Shown one piece after another: positions 1 to 8,821 of a stretch of DNA of 62,730 nt (position 1 is its first letter; each line of letters begins with the position of its first letter). Location of the stretch: contig NZ_WMLB01000039.1 of the NCBI RefSeq assembly GCF_009709675.1, forward strand, positions 1-62,730, read 5' to 3'. Made by a program: the position numbers and the translations under genes. The notes under the pieces are model-generated. The model saw nothing but the letters and a program-made list of their open reading frames with translations, was not told where the DNA came from and searched no databases. Source of the stretch: Agromyces bracchium (GTDB lineage Bacteria; Actinomycetota; Actinomycetes; Actinomycetales; Microbacteriaceae).

Positions 1-93
1 GTATCGAGATCTCGTGTTCGGGTCTCGATACGCTCGCTGCGCTCGCTACTCGACCACCGGTGGGGTGGGCTGCGCTCGCTACTCGACCACCGG
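1..93. repeat. Intergenic repeat element with hairpin and 25-bp direct repeat
   Basis: Bases 1-9 and 23-31 are inverted copies (GTATCGAGA and TCTCGATAC). A 25-base unit starting GCTGCGCTCGCTACTCGACC occurs at 36-60 and again, identically, at 69-93. The block lies just beyond the purB stop codon and is cut by the window edge. Similar TCTCGATACGCTCGC strings are, to my recollection, scattered repeats in Microbacteriaceae genomes, but only these copies are visible here. Confidence 0.7.
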
Positions 94-103
94 CGCCCGG
101 GCG

Positions 104-1489
104 CTACGCGCCCAGGCGGTCGACCAGCTCGTCGGCGATTCCCGTGTAGGTCGCGGGCGTCAGCGCGAGCAGCCGCTGCTTGGCGTCGTCGGAGATGTCG
201 AGGCCGCCGACGAACTCCGCGAGCTCGGTCGCCCCGACGCGCTTGCCGCGCGTGAGCTCCTTCAGCAGCGCGTAGGGGTCCTCGATCGATGACCGGCCGG
301 CGGCGACCTCGGCGCGGATCACCGTCTGGATCGCCTCGCCGAGCACCTCCCAGTTGCCGTCGAGGTCCTGGAGCAGCAGCGCGCGGTCGAGGTCGATCTC
401 GCCGAGGCCGCGCAGGATGTTGTCGAGCGCGAGCACCGAGTGCCCGAAGCCGACGCCGATGTTGCGCTGCGAGCTCGAGTCGGTGAGGTCGCGCTGGAGC
501 CGCGAGGTGACGAGGGTCGCGGCGAGCGAGTCGAGGATCGCCGACGACAGCTCGAGGTTCGCCTCGGCGTTCTCGAAGCGGATCGGGTTGACCTTGTGCG
601 GCATCGTCGACGAGCCCGTCGCGCCGGCGGCGGGGATCTGGCGGAAGTAGCCGAGCGAGATGTACGTCCAGATGTCGGTGGCGAGGTTGTGCAGCACGCG
701 GTTGGCGTGCGAGATGCGGCCGTAGAGCTCGGCCTGCCAGTCGTGCGACTCGATCTGGGTCGTGAGCGGGTTCCAGGTGAGCCCGAGCGATTCGACGAAC
801 TCGCGCGAGACCGTGGGCCAGTCGACGCCGGGCGCAGCGACGACGTGCGCCGAGAACGTGCCCGTCGCACCCGAGAACTTGCCGAGGTACTCGGTCGCCT
901 CGACCTGGCGCAGGATCCGCTCGAGGCGGTACGCGACGACCGCGAGTTCCTTGCCCATGGTCGTCGGGGTCGCCGGCTGGCCGTGCGTGCGCGAGAGCAT
1001 CGCGGCGTCGCGGTGCTCCTCGGCGAGGCCGATGAGCTTGGCGATGACGGCGCGGTACTTCGGCAGCCACACCTGTGCGACGGCGTCGCGCACGGTGAGC
1101 GCGTAGGAGAGGTTGTTGATGTCTTCACTCGTGCAGGCGAAGTGGGTCAGCTCGGCGAGGTTCGAGAGCCCGAGCTCGTCGAGCTCTCCGCGCACGAAGT
1201 ACTCGACGGCCTTCACGTCGTGGCGCGTGGTCGCCTCGACGCGTGCGAGCTCATCGATGTCGGCCTGGCCGAAGTCCGCGACCACCGCGCGCAGCGCCTG
1301 CTTCGCGTCATCCGCCAGCGGGCTCGTGCCGAAGAAGCCGCGATCGGTCTGCGCGATGAGCCACTCGATCTCGACGTGCACGCGTGCACGGTTCAGGCCC
1401 GCCTCGGACAGGTGCTCGCCGAGTTCGCCGACGGCGGCGCGATAGCGCCCATCGAGGGGGCTGAGCGGCTGGGGAGGCAGCGAAGTCAT
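104..1489 (-). CDS. purB: Adenylosuccinate lyase
   Basis: 461 residues. It cleaves SAICAR and adenylosuccinate, releasing fumarate, in cytosolic purine synthesis. The start MTSLPPQPLSPLDGRY is typical of PurB, and the fumarase/aspartase signature GSSTMPHKVNP (active-site flexible loop) is present with upstream TSEDINN and SRTHGQPA motifs. The start is the ATG at 1489, preceded by AAGGAAACC. The open frame runs further upstream, but that part belongs to the phosphatase gene in another frame. The start overlaps the upstream phosphatase stop by four bases (ATGA), so the two are probably translationally coupled. The length is normal for the family (about 450-475). Confidence 0.97.
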   Translation of the reverse strand: MTSLPPQPLSPLDGRYRAAVGELGEHLSEAGLNRARVHVEIEWLIAQTDRGFFGTSPLADDAKQALRAVVADFGQADIDELARVEATTRHDVKAVEYFVRGELDELGLSNLAELTHFACTSEDINNLSYALTVRDAVAQVWLPKYRAVIAKLIGLAEEHRDAAMLSRTHGQPATPTTMGKELAVVAYRLERILRQVEATEYLGKFSGATGTFSAHVVAAPGVDWPTVSREFVESLGLTWNPLTTQIESHDWQAELYGRISHANRVLHNLATDIWTYISLGYFRQIPAAGATGSSTMPHKVNPIRFENAEANLELSSAILDSLAATLVTSRLQRDLTDSSSQRNIGVGFGHSVLALDNILRGLGEIDLDRALLLQDLDGNWEVLGEAIQTVIRAEVAAGRSSIEDPYALLKELTRGKRVGATELAEFVGGLDISDDAKQRLLALTPATYTGIADELVDRLGA

Positions 1490-2013
1490 CGGTTTCCTTG
1501 TCTGAGAGCCGGCGCGAGTTGCCGGAAGAGCGCCTGAGTCGACCGCTCTATCATCCCAAGAACCCGGTCGAAGGTCGCATCGTCGCTGTAGTACGGGTCG
1601 GGCACGTCCTGCAGCGGCGCCAGCTCCGGGTCGAACTCGAGCAGCAGTCGCACCTTGTGCGCGTCGACCGGGGTGCGCGCCCAGTTCCGCAGCACGCGCG
1701 ACTGGCCGCGGTCGAACGCGACCACGAGGTCGAGCGCGGGGAAGTCCTCGGGGTCGAACTGGCGCGCCCGATGACGGCTGCCGTCGTACCCCGCGCGCTC
1801 GAGCGCCTCGAGCGTGCGATGGTCGGCCTGCTCGCCCACGTGCCAGTCGCCGGTCGCCGCGGACACGATCTCGAGGCGGTCGGCGATTCCCGCACGTTCG
1901 GCGAGGGCGCGCAGCACGACCTCCGCCATCGGCGACCGGCAGATGTTGCCGGTGCACACGAACGAGACACGGAAGCGCTGCGCGGAATCCCCGGCGGGCT
2001 CCGCAGGCGTCAT
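1486..2013 (-). CDS. Low-molecular-weight protein-tyrosine phosphatase
   Basis: 175 residues. The P-loop C-x5-R-S is present near the N-terminus (CTGNICRS, Cys20 to Arg26), and the C-terminal DPYY segment supplies the usual general-acid aspartate. Family members dephosphorylate phosphotyrosine on cytosolic or membrane-kinase substrates. The gene lies upstream of purB and shares an ATGA overlap with it, so the pair is likely one transcript. The start ATG at 2013 lacks a strong Shine-Dalgarno, and about 14 residues precede the conserved fold, so a slightly later start is possible. The physiological substrate cannot be told from context. Confidence 0.92.
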   Translation of the reverse strand: MTPAEPAGDSAQRFRVSFVCTGNICRSPMAEVVLRALAERAGIADRLEIVSAATGDWHVGEQADHRTLEALERAGYDGSRHRARQFDPEDFPALDLVVAFDRGQSRVLRNWARTPVDAHKVRLLLEFDPELAPLQDVPDPYYSDDATFDRVLGMIERSTQALFRQLAPALRQGNR

Positions 2014-2106
2014 GGAACCCTATTCTGGACCGAATCGGGGGGTTCCGAACAGAGCGGGATCGGGTGCGGGTATCGACTCCCCGCTCATCCAGGAGGGGAG
2101 GCGGCA

Positions 2107-3000
2107 GTGACGGATGCTCCGCCGCCCGACTTCCACGTCGACGAGGCGCTGGCGGCGCGGCTCGTGGCCGCGCAGCACCCCGACCTCGCGGGCGACATCC
2201 GGCTCGCGGCGAACGGCTGGGACAACGCGATGTTCCGCCTCGGCGACGAGCTGGCGGTGCGGATGCCTCGGCGCCGCGATGCGGTCGGCCTCATGTGGAA
2301 CGAGCAGCGGTGGCTTCCCGAACTCGCCCCGCACCTGCCCGTCGCCGTGCCCGCTCCGGTCCGCATCGGTCGGCCGGCGCTCGAGCTCGGGTACGACGTT
2401 CCCTGGAGCATCGTGCCGTGGCTGCGCGGCGCGAGCGGGCTCGCGTTCGACGCCGAGACGCGCGGCGTCGCCGTGAACGGTCTCGCGGCGTTCGTCGGCG
2501 AGCTCGGCGCGACGCCGGCACCGGCGGATGCCCCGCGCAGCGCCTGGCGCGGCGTACCCCTCGTGCGCCGCGACGACGACGTGCGCCGCCGGCTCGCGAG
2601 CGGACGGGTCCCGGATGCCGCGCTGCTGCTGCCGGTGTGGGAACGCGCGCTCGCGGCATCCGCCTGGGCCGGCCCGCCCGTCTGGCTGCACGGCGACCTG
2701 CACCCGCACAACCTCCTGCTCGCCCCGTCGGGCGCGCTCGCGGCGGTGATCGACTTCGGCGACGTCACGGCCGGCGACCCGGCGACGGACCTCGCGACGG
2801 CATGGCTGACCTTCGACGCCCGAGCTCGCCGCAACTTCCGCGCCGAGTTCGAGGCCCGCCGGGGCGTCGACGAGGCGACGTGGGACCGCGCTCGCGGCTG
2901 GGCGCTCCTGATCGCGTCGGCGGTGGTCGAGCACCTCGGTCCGTCCGGGACGTTCGGGCGCGTGGCGTCGTATGCGCTCGAGCAGGTACGGCTCGACTGA
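2107..3000 (+). CDS. Aminoglycoside phosphotransferase (APH)-family kinase
   Basis: 297 residues with the APH/choline-kinase fold signatures: Brenner motif HGDLHPHNLL and the metal-binding DFGD about 20 residues later. The GTG start is chosen because AGGAGG lies at 2091-2096 and the longer upstream frame is the antisense of the phosphatase gene. Members phosphorylate small hydroxylated compounds such as aminoglycosides, homoserine or sugars. This group, with NGWDNAMFRLGD in place of the ATP-binding loop, is widespread in actinobacteria and is rarely a proven resistance enzyme. Substrate unknown. It is divergent from the purB pair. Confidence 0.85.
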   Translation: MTDAPPPDFHVDEALAARLVAAQHPDLAGDIRLAANGWDNAMFRLGDELAVRMPRRRDAVGLMWNEQRWLPELAPHLPVAVPAPVRIGRPALELGYDVPWSIVPWLRGASGLAFDAETRGVAVNGLAAFVGELGATPAPADAPRSAWRGVPLVRRDDDVRRRLASGRVPDAALLLPVWERALAASAWAGPPVWLHGDLHPHNLLLAPSGALAAVIDFGDVTAGDPATDLATAWLTFDARARRNFRAEFEARRGVDEATWDRARGWALLIASAVVEHLGPSGTFGRVASYALEQVRLD

Positions 3001-3164
3001 CGGCCGGCGGCGGCATGGTGGGCGCAGGACTCGAAGGCCTCGATGGTCGCGCGGAGCCGGCGAGCGGGACCGTGTCGTCCTCCCCCGGCCGGGCTCCCGC
3101 CGATCCCATCACGCGATCGCGGGGTGCGGATGCCTCGGGGTGCCTGAGGGCGGACGCTCGTGGG

Positions 3165-3503
3165 GTGATCGCGCCGACGGCCCTCTCCCCCGCCTCCGCC
3201 GAGCTCAGGCTCGCGGCGATCGAGCAGGCGCTCTTCGCCCTCCGACGGCTCCGGGTCGAGGTCGAGCAGGTCAGGCCCGGCCTCGTGCTCGAACGTCTCG
3301 ACGGATGGCACGACGATGCGGCCGCCCTCTACGCCGATCGCGCCCTCGAGCTCCGGTTCGCGCTCGCGGGCGCCGAGCACGGGCTGCTCGACGCGGAGCA
3401 GGCGCTCGTCGCCGAACGCGAGCGGGCACGTGAGGCGCACGCCACCGCACTCTCGATCGCGACACCGGACCGACCGGTGTCCGGCTCAGGCGGCCGCTGG
3501 TGA
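3165..3503 (+). CDS. Small WXG100-like helical protein (putative)
   Basis: 112 residues from the GTG at 3165; an in-frame ATG at 3015 would add 50 low-complexity residues. No strong ribosome site marks either start. The body is predicted helical and contains GWHDDAAALYADRALEL, which fits the W-x3-A-x2-Y spacing seen in actinobacterial WXG100-like proteins that pair with hydrolases or toxins. Its stop overlaps the GTG of the next gene (GTGA), so the two are co-translated. No secretion apparatus is in the window. Function unknown; a partner or export adaptor for the hydrolase is inference. Confidence 0.55.
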   Translation: MIAPTALSPASAELRLAAIEQALFALRRLRVEVEQVRPGLVLERLDGWHDDAAALYADRALELRFALAGAEHGLLDAEQALVAERERAREAHATALSIATPDRPVSGSGGRW

Positions 3504-5008
3504 GCGGCCTCGAGGTCCGCAGCGGCGGCTCGAACTCGGTCGAGACGGAGTCGCTCATCGCCGAGGCCGTTCGCCTGGCGGCGGTCGCACACCTGGTCGA
3601 CGGGTGGGCGACGCGAGCGGGCACGCTGCTGGCCGAGGCGGAACGGATCGCGACCCCCGATCCGGTCGACCGTGCGTGGGGGGCGGCGATCGACCTCGAC
3701 ACCGCACGGGCCGGTTTCGGGTCGGCCGGACGCGCGGCATCCGATCTCTCCACCGCGCTCGGGCTGGGCGCGACGCGGTACGTGATCGCGGAGGGCGTCG
3801 TCACGGGACTCGCCGAGGCGGGACAGCGGGTCGGCGCCGGGCTGCTCGGGCTCGCCGCGTCGGGCATGGCGCTGCCGCTCGCCTCGGCGGCCGCGATCAC
3901 GCTCGGGCCGATCGGGGTGGCGAGCATCCTCCCGCTCGTCTTCGACCGGGACCGCTACGGCGAGGCGATCGGCGAGGCGCTCGCGGAGCACGGGCTGCCG
4001 ATCCTGTCCGATCCCGCGTTCGTCGGGTTCGTCCGTGCCGCGGCCGACCAGGCGGACGAGTTCCTGGCGGGGCTCTTCCGTTCGCAGGGGCTCTTCGCGA
4101 TCGGAGCGGAGCTCGACGCCCCGGAGAACGCGGGTCTCCTGCTCGCCGCAGCGGGGGTCGTCGGACTCGTGACGGGTGCGCGCGGACTTCGCGAGACGGC
4201 GATCTCCGACCCGGTCCGCACCGCGGCGCCCGAGGTCGTCGCACCCGGAGGCCGAGCTGTCGACTCGGGAGCGCGCGGGGTCGGCGACGCCGGCCCCGTG
4301 CACGGCATCGGCGACCTCGCCGACCGCATCCCGCCGTCCGAGGCGGGCGGGCCGCAGGTGCGGATCGAGCGATACGACTCCGCCGACGGACCGCGCTGGA
4401 TCGTCTACTCGGCCGGCACGGCCGACTTCGGCGCGACCCCCGTCGAGGAACCGTACGACATGACGGCCAACGTGCACGGCGTGGCCGGGGCATCAGTGCT
4501 CCACGACCTCATCGGCCTGCCGTCGGAGGCGGCCGCGTCGGAGCGGGCCCTCCGTGCCTCGATGGCGGAGGCCGGGGTCGAGGCCGGCGATCCCGTGATC
4601 GTGGTCGGCCATTCGGCGGGCGGCATGGTCGCGGCGAACCTGGCCGGCGATCCCGACCTCGACGTCGTCGCCGCCGTCAGCCTCGGCGGCCCGGTGGCGC
4701 AGGTGGCGACCGGCGGCGTCCCCGTGCTCTCGGTCGCCCACGCCGAGGACCTCGTGCCGGCCACCGCCGGGACCGGTGTCGCGGCGTCGGGGCGAGTCGA
4801 GGTCGGCCGGAGCCTCGGCGCGGTCGCGCCCGCACCGGGCGACAGCGTGCCCGCGCACGCGATCGAGCGTTACCGCGAGACGGCGCGCCTCATCGATCGC
4901 GACGATGATGCGCGACTCGTGGAGTTCCGCGAGCTCGTGACCGATTTCACCGGCGGGTCGGCTCCCGCCGACGTGTCGTACTGGCGAAGCGAACGGACGC
5001 GGGAGTGA
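3500..5008 (+). CDS. Alpha/beta-hydrolase (lipase/esterase-like) with helical N-terminal domain
   Basis: 502 residues. The C-terminal third carries the nucleophile elbow GHSAGG (Ser372) and a following VLSVAHAEDLVP strand and turn typical of a serine hydrolase acid residue, with His near IPAHAIERY. Residues 1-90 are helical and alanine-rich and resemble WXG/ESX-like segments. Residues 90-160 contain hydrophobic Ala/Gly-rich stretches that could be membrane-associated. No signal peptide is obvious. The GTG start overlaps the stop of the small WXG-like gene. The order (small WXG-like protein, then a hydrolase with a helical leader) resembles effector pairs, but that is inference. Confidence 0.7.
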   Translation: MSGLEVRSGGSNSVETESLIAEAVRLAAVAHLVDGWATRAGTLLAEAERIATPDPVDRAWGAAIDLDTARAGFGSAGRAASDLSTALGLGATRYVIAEGVVTGLAEAGQRVGAGLLGLAASGMALPLASAAAITLGPIGVASILPLVFDRDRYGEAIGEALAEHGLPILSDPAFVGFVRAAADQADEFLAGLFRSQGLFAIGAELDAPENAGLLLAAAGVVGLVTGARGLRETAISDPVRTAAPEVVAPGGRAVDSGARGVGDAGPVHGIGDLADRIPPSEAGGPQVRIERYDSADGPRWIVYSAGTADFGATPVEEPYDMTANVHGVAGASVLHDLIGLPSEAAASERALRASMAEAGVEAGDPVIVVGHSAGGMVAANLAGDPDLDVVAAVSLGGPVAQVATGGVPVLSVAHAEDLVPATAGTGVAASGRVEVGRSLGAVAPAPGDSVPAHAIERYRETARLIDRDDDARLVEFRELVTDFTGGSAPADVSYWRSERTRE

Positions 5009-5048
5009 CCGGTCCGGCCGCGCGGCATCCGCCCGGCGTCGCCGCCGC

Positions 5049-5429
5049 TCAGTCGGCGGGGCGGACCACCAGCCCGATGAGCCAGCTGATGAGGCCGAGC
5101 ACCAGCGCGCCGAGGACGCCCCACCAGAACCCGTCGACCTCGAGGCCGAAGCCCATGAGGCCGCTGATCCAGTCGACGAGCAGCAGCAGGAGGCCGTTGA
5201 CGATGAACGAGATGAGCCCGAGCGTCAGCACGTACAGGGGGAACCCGACGATGCGGACGAACGTGCCGATGGTCGCGTTGACGATGCCGAAGATCGCCGC
5301 GACGAGGAGGTAGGTGAGCACGGTCGCGATGTCGGTGTCCTCGTAGGGGACCACGCTGACGCCGGCGACGATGAGCGTCGTCAGCCAGAGCGCGAACGCG
5401 ACGACGATGACCTTCAGGAGGAAGCGCAT
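5049..5429 (-). CDS. Phage holin family 4 (DUF/PF04020) membrane protein
   Basis: 126 residues, four hydrophobic helices. The pattern [11 protein letters not shown] followed by [20 protein letters not shown] is characteristic of PF04020, formerly named for resemblance to holins although it is found in many non-lysogenic bacteria. The start is the ATG at 5429, six bases after a CATAGT box that may be a leaderless-type -10. The longer frame upstream is antisense to the aminotransferase. Convergent with the hydrolase gene. The biochemical role of the family is unknown; no lysis cassette is nearby. Confidence 0.85.
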   Translation of the reverse strand: MRFLLKVIVVAFALWLTTLIVAGVSVVPYEDTDIATVLTYLLVAAIFGIVNATIGTFVRIVGFPLYVLTLGLISFIVNGLLLLLVDWISGLMGFGLEVDGFWWGVLGALVLGLISWLIGLVVRPAD

Positions 5430-5468
5430 CCCCCAACTATGGCAGCGGGGCACCCTCGGGCGAAGGGG

Positions 5469-5474
5469 TACGGT
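5469..5474 (+). promoter_or_regulatory. -10 box of a leaderless promoter for the aminotransferase
   Basis: TACGGT, seven bases before the GTG at 5482. The spacing places transcription start at or next to the initiation codon. No good -35 is visible. Confidence 0.5.
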
Positions 5475-5481
5475 GGATGCC

Positions 5482-6564
5482 GTGACCGCATCGGAGCCCA
5501 CGACCACGCAGGTGCGCCTGCGCCCCGAGATCGCCGCGCTTCCCCCGTATCGTCAGGGCCGACCGGCCCCGGCGGACGGCTTCAAGCTGTCGAGCAACGA
5601 GAACCCGTGGCCGCCCGTCGCGGCCGTCGCGGAGGCGATCACCGCCGCCGCGAACGAGGTCAACCGCTACCCGGATGCCACCGCGCTCGCGCTCCGCGAA
5701 CGACTCGCCGAACGCTACGGCGTCACCTCCGACGAGGTGCTCGTCGGCGCGGGATCGGTGTCCCTCCTCGCCCAGTTCGTGCTCGCGGCCGCGGCGCCCG
5801 GCGACGAGGTCGTCTACTCGTGGCGCTCGTTCGAGGCCTACCCCGGGCTCGTGACCGTCGCCGGCGCGACGAGCGTGCAGGTGCCGAACCGGCCCGACCA
5901 CGGCCACGACCTCGACGCGATGGCGGCGGCCGTCACCGACCGCACTCGCGTGCTCATCGTGTGCTCCCCCAACAACCCCACCGGCGTGCCCGTCACGACC
6001 GACGACTTCGAGCGGTTCATGGCGAGCGTGCCGGCCGACCGGCTGGTGCTGCTCGACGAGGCGTACGCCGAGTTCGTCCGCGACGAGGCATCCGTCGACG
6101 GCAGCTCGCTCATCGGGCGCTACCCGAACCTGGTCGTGCTCCGCACCTTCTCGAAGGCCTACGGCCTCGCCGGCGTGCGCGTCGGCTACGCGATCGGTCC
6201 CGTGCCGATCCTCGACGCCGCGCGCGCGACCGCGATCCCGCTCGGCGTGACCGCGGTCGCCACCGCCGGTGCGCTCGCCGCGCTCGAGCCGGCCAATGAG
6301 GCCGAGCTGCTGGGCCGGGTCGACGAGCTCGCCGAGCGGCGCGACGCCCTCCGCGAGTCGCTCATCGCGCAGGGCTGGGCGATCCCCGCAGCGCAGGGCA
6401 ACTTCGTGTGGCTGCCGACGGGCGAGCGCACGGTCGAGGTCGCCGAGGCGCTCTTCGCGGGCGGGATCGTCGCGCGAGCGTTCCCCGGCGACGGCATCCG
6501 GGTCTCCGTCGGCGAGCCTGAGTCTGTGGACGTACTCCTAAGGCTTCTCGGGGAGCTTGTCTGA
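5482..6564 (+). CDS. Histidinol-phosphate / aromatic aminotransferase family protein
   Basis: 360 residues of a fold-type I PLP enzyme. [26 protein letters not shown] and the PLP-lysine motif [10 protein letters not shown] (Lys225) match HisC and its Pat (phenylalanine aminotransferase) relatives. Start: GTG 5482 behind a -10 at 5469-5474; GTG 5473 in the same frame is the alternative. It stands alone from his genes and ends about 45 bases before the 2-oxoacid dehydrogenase genes, which favours an aromatic or branched 2-oxo-acid role over histidine synthesis. That assignment is inference. Confidence 0.85.
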   Translation: MTASEPTTTQVRLRPEIAALPPYRQGRPAPADGFKLSSNENPWPPVAAVAEAITAAANEVNRYPDATALALRERLAERYGVTSDEVLVGAGSVSLLAQFVLAAAAPGDEVVYSWRSFEAYPGLVTVAGATSVQVPNRPDHGHDLDAMAAAVTDRTRVLIVCSPNNPTGVPVTTDDFERFMASVPADRLVLLDEAYAEFVRDEASVDGSSLIGRYPNLVVLRTFSKAYGLAGVRVGYAIGPVPILDAARATAIPLGVTAVATAGALAALEPANEAELLGRVDELAERRDALRESLIAQGWAIPAAQGNFVWLPTGERTVEVAEALFAGGIVARAFPGDGIRVSVGEPESVDVLLRLLGELV

Positions 6565-6595
6565 CCTCCACAAGAAGGGGCCCACATCGAGCGGG

Positions 6596-6601
6596 TACCG
6601 T
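6596..6601 (+). promoter_or_regulatory. -10 box of a leaderless promoter for E1 alpha
   Basis: TACCGT, six bases before the GTG at 6608, in the short gap after the aminotransferase. There is no Shine-Dalgarno before that GTG, consistent with a leaderless mRNA. Confidence 0.6.
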
Positions 6602-6607
6602 GGAACG

Positions 6608-7741
6608 GTGGCAGCCCCCTCACGCGACTTCACCGCTCCGACGGTCCAGCTCCTGACGCCCGAGGGCGACCTGCGTCCGACCCCGGAGGCGGAGGGCTAC
6701 CTGCCCCTCGTCGAAGCCCTGCCGGATGCCGCGCTCGAGCAGTTCTACCGCGACATGGTCGTCTCGCGCCGTGTCGACGTGACCGGCGCGAACCTCCAGC
6801 GCCAGGGCCAGCTCGCGCTCTGGGTGCCGAGCCACGGCCAGGAGGCCGCTCAGGTCGGCTCCGCGCGCGCCGCGCGCCCGCAGGACCACATCTTCCCCTC
6901 CTACCGCGAGCACGTGGTCGGCATGATCCGCGGCCTCGACCCGGTCGCCATCCTGAAGCTCCTCCGCGGCGCGACCCTCGGCGGGTGGAAGCCCGAGGAG
7001 AACGGCAACTTCCACCTCTACACGCTCGTGCTCGCCTCGCAGACGCTGCACGCGACCGGCTACGCGATGGGCCTGCAGTTCGACGGCGCGACCGCGACGG
7101 GCGACCCCGAGGCGGATGCCGCGGTGCTCGTCTACTACGGCGACGGCTCGACCTCGCAGGGCGACGCGAACGAGGCGTTGGTGTTCGCCTCCAGCTACGC
7201 CACGCCCCAGGTCTTCTTCGTCCAGAACAACCAGTGGGCGATCTCGGTGCCCGTCTCGCGCCAGTCGCGCAGCCCGCTCGCGCTTCGCGGCGGCGGCTTC
7301 GGCATGCCGGGCATCCGCATCGACGGCAACGACGTGCTCGCGAGCTATGCCGTGACCCGGCAGGCGCTCGAGGAGGCGCGCGCCGGCGAGGGCCCGTCGT
7401 TCATCGAGGCCGTGACCTACCGCATGGGCGCGCACACCACGGCTGACGACCCGACGAAGTACCGGACCGACGACGAGGTGGCGTACTGGACCGCGCGCGA
7501 CCCGATCACGCGCTTCCGGACGTGGCTCGAAGGGCGCGGGGCATCCGCCGAGTTCTTCGACCGCGTCGACGAGGAGGCGGCCGATGTCGCCGCCGACATC
7601 CGCACGCGAGCGCTCGAGCTCACCGCTCCCCCGCGCAGCGACATCTTCGCCCACGTGTACAGCGAGCCGCACCCGCTCATCGAGGCCCAGGCCGCATGGC
7701 TCGAGGAGTACGAGAACTCGTTCGAAGGAGACCAGGCATGA
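6608..7741 (+). CDS. 2-oxoacid dehydrogenase E1 component, alpha subunit
   Basis: 377 residues. The thiamine-diphosphate motif begins GDGSTSQGD and ends with QNNQWAIS. WVPSHGQEAAQVGS and the phosphorylation-loop-like YRMGAHTTADDPTKYR are typical of the alpha chain of pyruvate or branched-chain 2-oxoacid dehydrogenases. The GTG start is preferred to an upstream TTG at 6557 because the latter lies upstream of the -10 and inside the aminotransferase end. First of three genes (E1 alpha, E1 beta, E2). The substrate could be pyruvate or branched-chain 2-oxoacids; the neighbouring aminotransferase favours the latter weakly. Confidence 0.92.
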   Translation: MAAPSRDFTAPTVQLLTPEGDLRPTPEAEGYLPLVEALPDAALEQFYRDMVVSRRVDVTGANLQRQGQLALWVPSHGQEAAQVGSARAARPQDHIFPSYREHVVGMIRGLDPVAILKLLRGATLGGWKPEENGNFHLYTLVLASQTLHATGYAMGLQFDGATATGDPEADAAVLVYYGDGSTSQGDANEALVFASSYATPQVFFVQNNQWAISVPVSRQSRSPLALRGGGFGMPGIRIDGNDVLASYAVTRQALEEARAGEGPSFIEAVTYRMGAHTTADDPTKYRTDDEVAYWTARDPITRFRTWLEGRGASAEFFDRVDEEAADVAADIRTRALELTAPPRSDIFAHVYSEPHPLIEAQAAWLEEYENSFEGDQA

Positions 7742-8766
7742 CGGTCGAGACGATCGCCGACGCGTCGCCCGAGGCGGGCGAGCTCCGCGGGGTGCACACG
7801 CTGTCGATGGCCAAGGCCATCAACGCGGGCCTCGCCGAGGCGATGCGCAACGATCCCAAGGTGCTGCTCATGGGCGAGGACATCGGCGCGCTCGGCGGCG
7901 TGTTCCGTGTCACCGAGGGCCTGCTCGCCGAGTTCGGCGACCGGCGCGTGCTCGACAGCCCGCTGGCCGAGTCGGGCATCGTCGGCACCGCGATCGGCAT
8001 GGCGATGCGCGGGTACCGACCCGTGCTCGAGATCCAGTTCGACGGGTTCATCTTCCCGGCGTTCGACCAGATCACCACGCAGCTCGCGCGCATGAACCTC
8101 CGTCACGACGGCGGGATGCCGATGCCCGTCGTCATCCGCGTGCCCTACGGCGGGCACATCGGCTCGATCGAGCACCACCAGGAGAGCCCCGAGGCGTACT
8201 TCGCGCACACTCCCGGCCTGCGCGTGGTCAGCCCGTCCTCGCCGCACGATGCGTACTGGATGATCCAGGAGGCGATCGCATCGAACGACCCGGTGCTGTT
8301 CTTCGAGCCGAAGAGCCGCTACTGGCCGAAGGGCCCGGTCGACCACGACCACGCCGGCCTGCCGCTGCACGCGAGCCGGGTCGTCCGTCGGGGCGACGAC
8401 GTCACGGTCGTCGGCCACGGCGCGATGGTCGCCACGCTGCTGCAGGCCGCCGACATCGCGGCCGGTGAGGGACGCAGCCTCGAGGTCGTCGACCTCCGCT
8501 CCCTCTCCCCCATCGACTTCGGCCCGATCGTCGACTCGGTGCAGCGCACCGGCCGGCTCGTGGTCGCGCAGGAGGCGTACGGGTTCGTGAGCGTCGGCTC
8601 CGAGATCGCCGCGACCGTCGCCGAGCGGGCGTTCTACTCCCTCGAGGCGCCGGTGCTCCGGGTCTCGAGCTTCGACACGCCCTTCCCGCCCGCCGCGCTC
8701 GAGACCGAGTACCTGCCGAGCGCCGACCGCGTGCTCGAAGCGGTCGACCGCTCACTGGCGTACTGA
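7738..8766 (+). CDS. 2-oxoacid dehydrogenase E1 component, beta subunit
   Basis: 342 residues. [40 protein letters not shown] and the C-terminal transketolase-like domain ([12 protein letters not shown]) define the beta chain, which forms the alpha2beta2 heterotetramer with the preceding product. The ATG at 7738 overlaps the E1 alpha stop (ATGA), with AAGGAG seven bases upstream. [19 protein letters not shown] is the usual active-site histidine region. Length is typical. Confidence 0.94.
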   Translation: MTVETIADASPEAGELRGVHTLSMAKAINAGLAEAMRNDPKVLLMGEDIGALGGVFRVTEGLLAEFGDRRVLDSPLAESGIVGTAIGMAMRGYRPVLEIQFDGFIFPAFDQITTQLARMNLRHDGGMPMPVVIRVPYGGHIGSIEHHQESPEAYFAHTPGLRVVSPSSPHDAYWMIQEAIASNDPVLFFEPKSRYWPKGPVDHDHAGLPLHASRVVRRGDDVTVVGHGAMVATLLQAADIAAGEGRSLEVVDLRSLSPIDFGPIVDSVQRTGRLVVAQEAYGFVSVGSEIAATVAERAFYSLEAPVLRVSSFDTPFPPAALETEYLPSADRVLEAVDRSLAY

Positions 8767-8821
8767 CCAGCGGGCGCACCCGCCGACTTCCCCGACCGCA
8801 CCGACGAACCTGAGGAGCACG

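Noticed and set aside
440..1537. Long open frame on the plus strand opposite purB
   Set aside because: Arg/Asp/Val-rich antisense shadow of a certain gene; high GC creates such frames.
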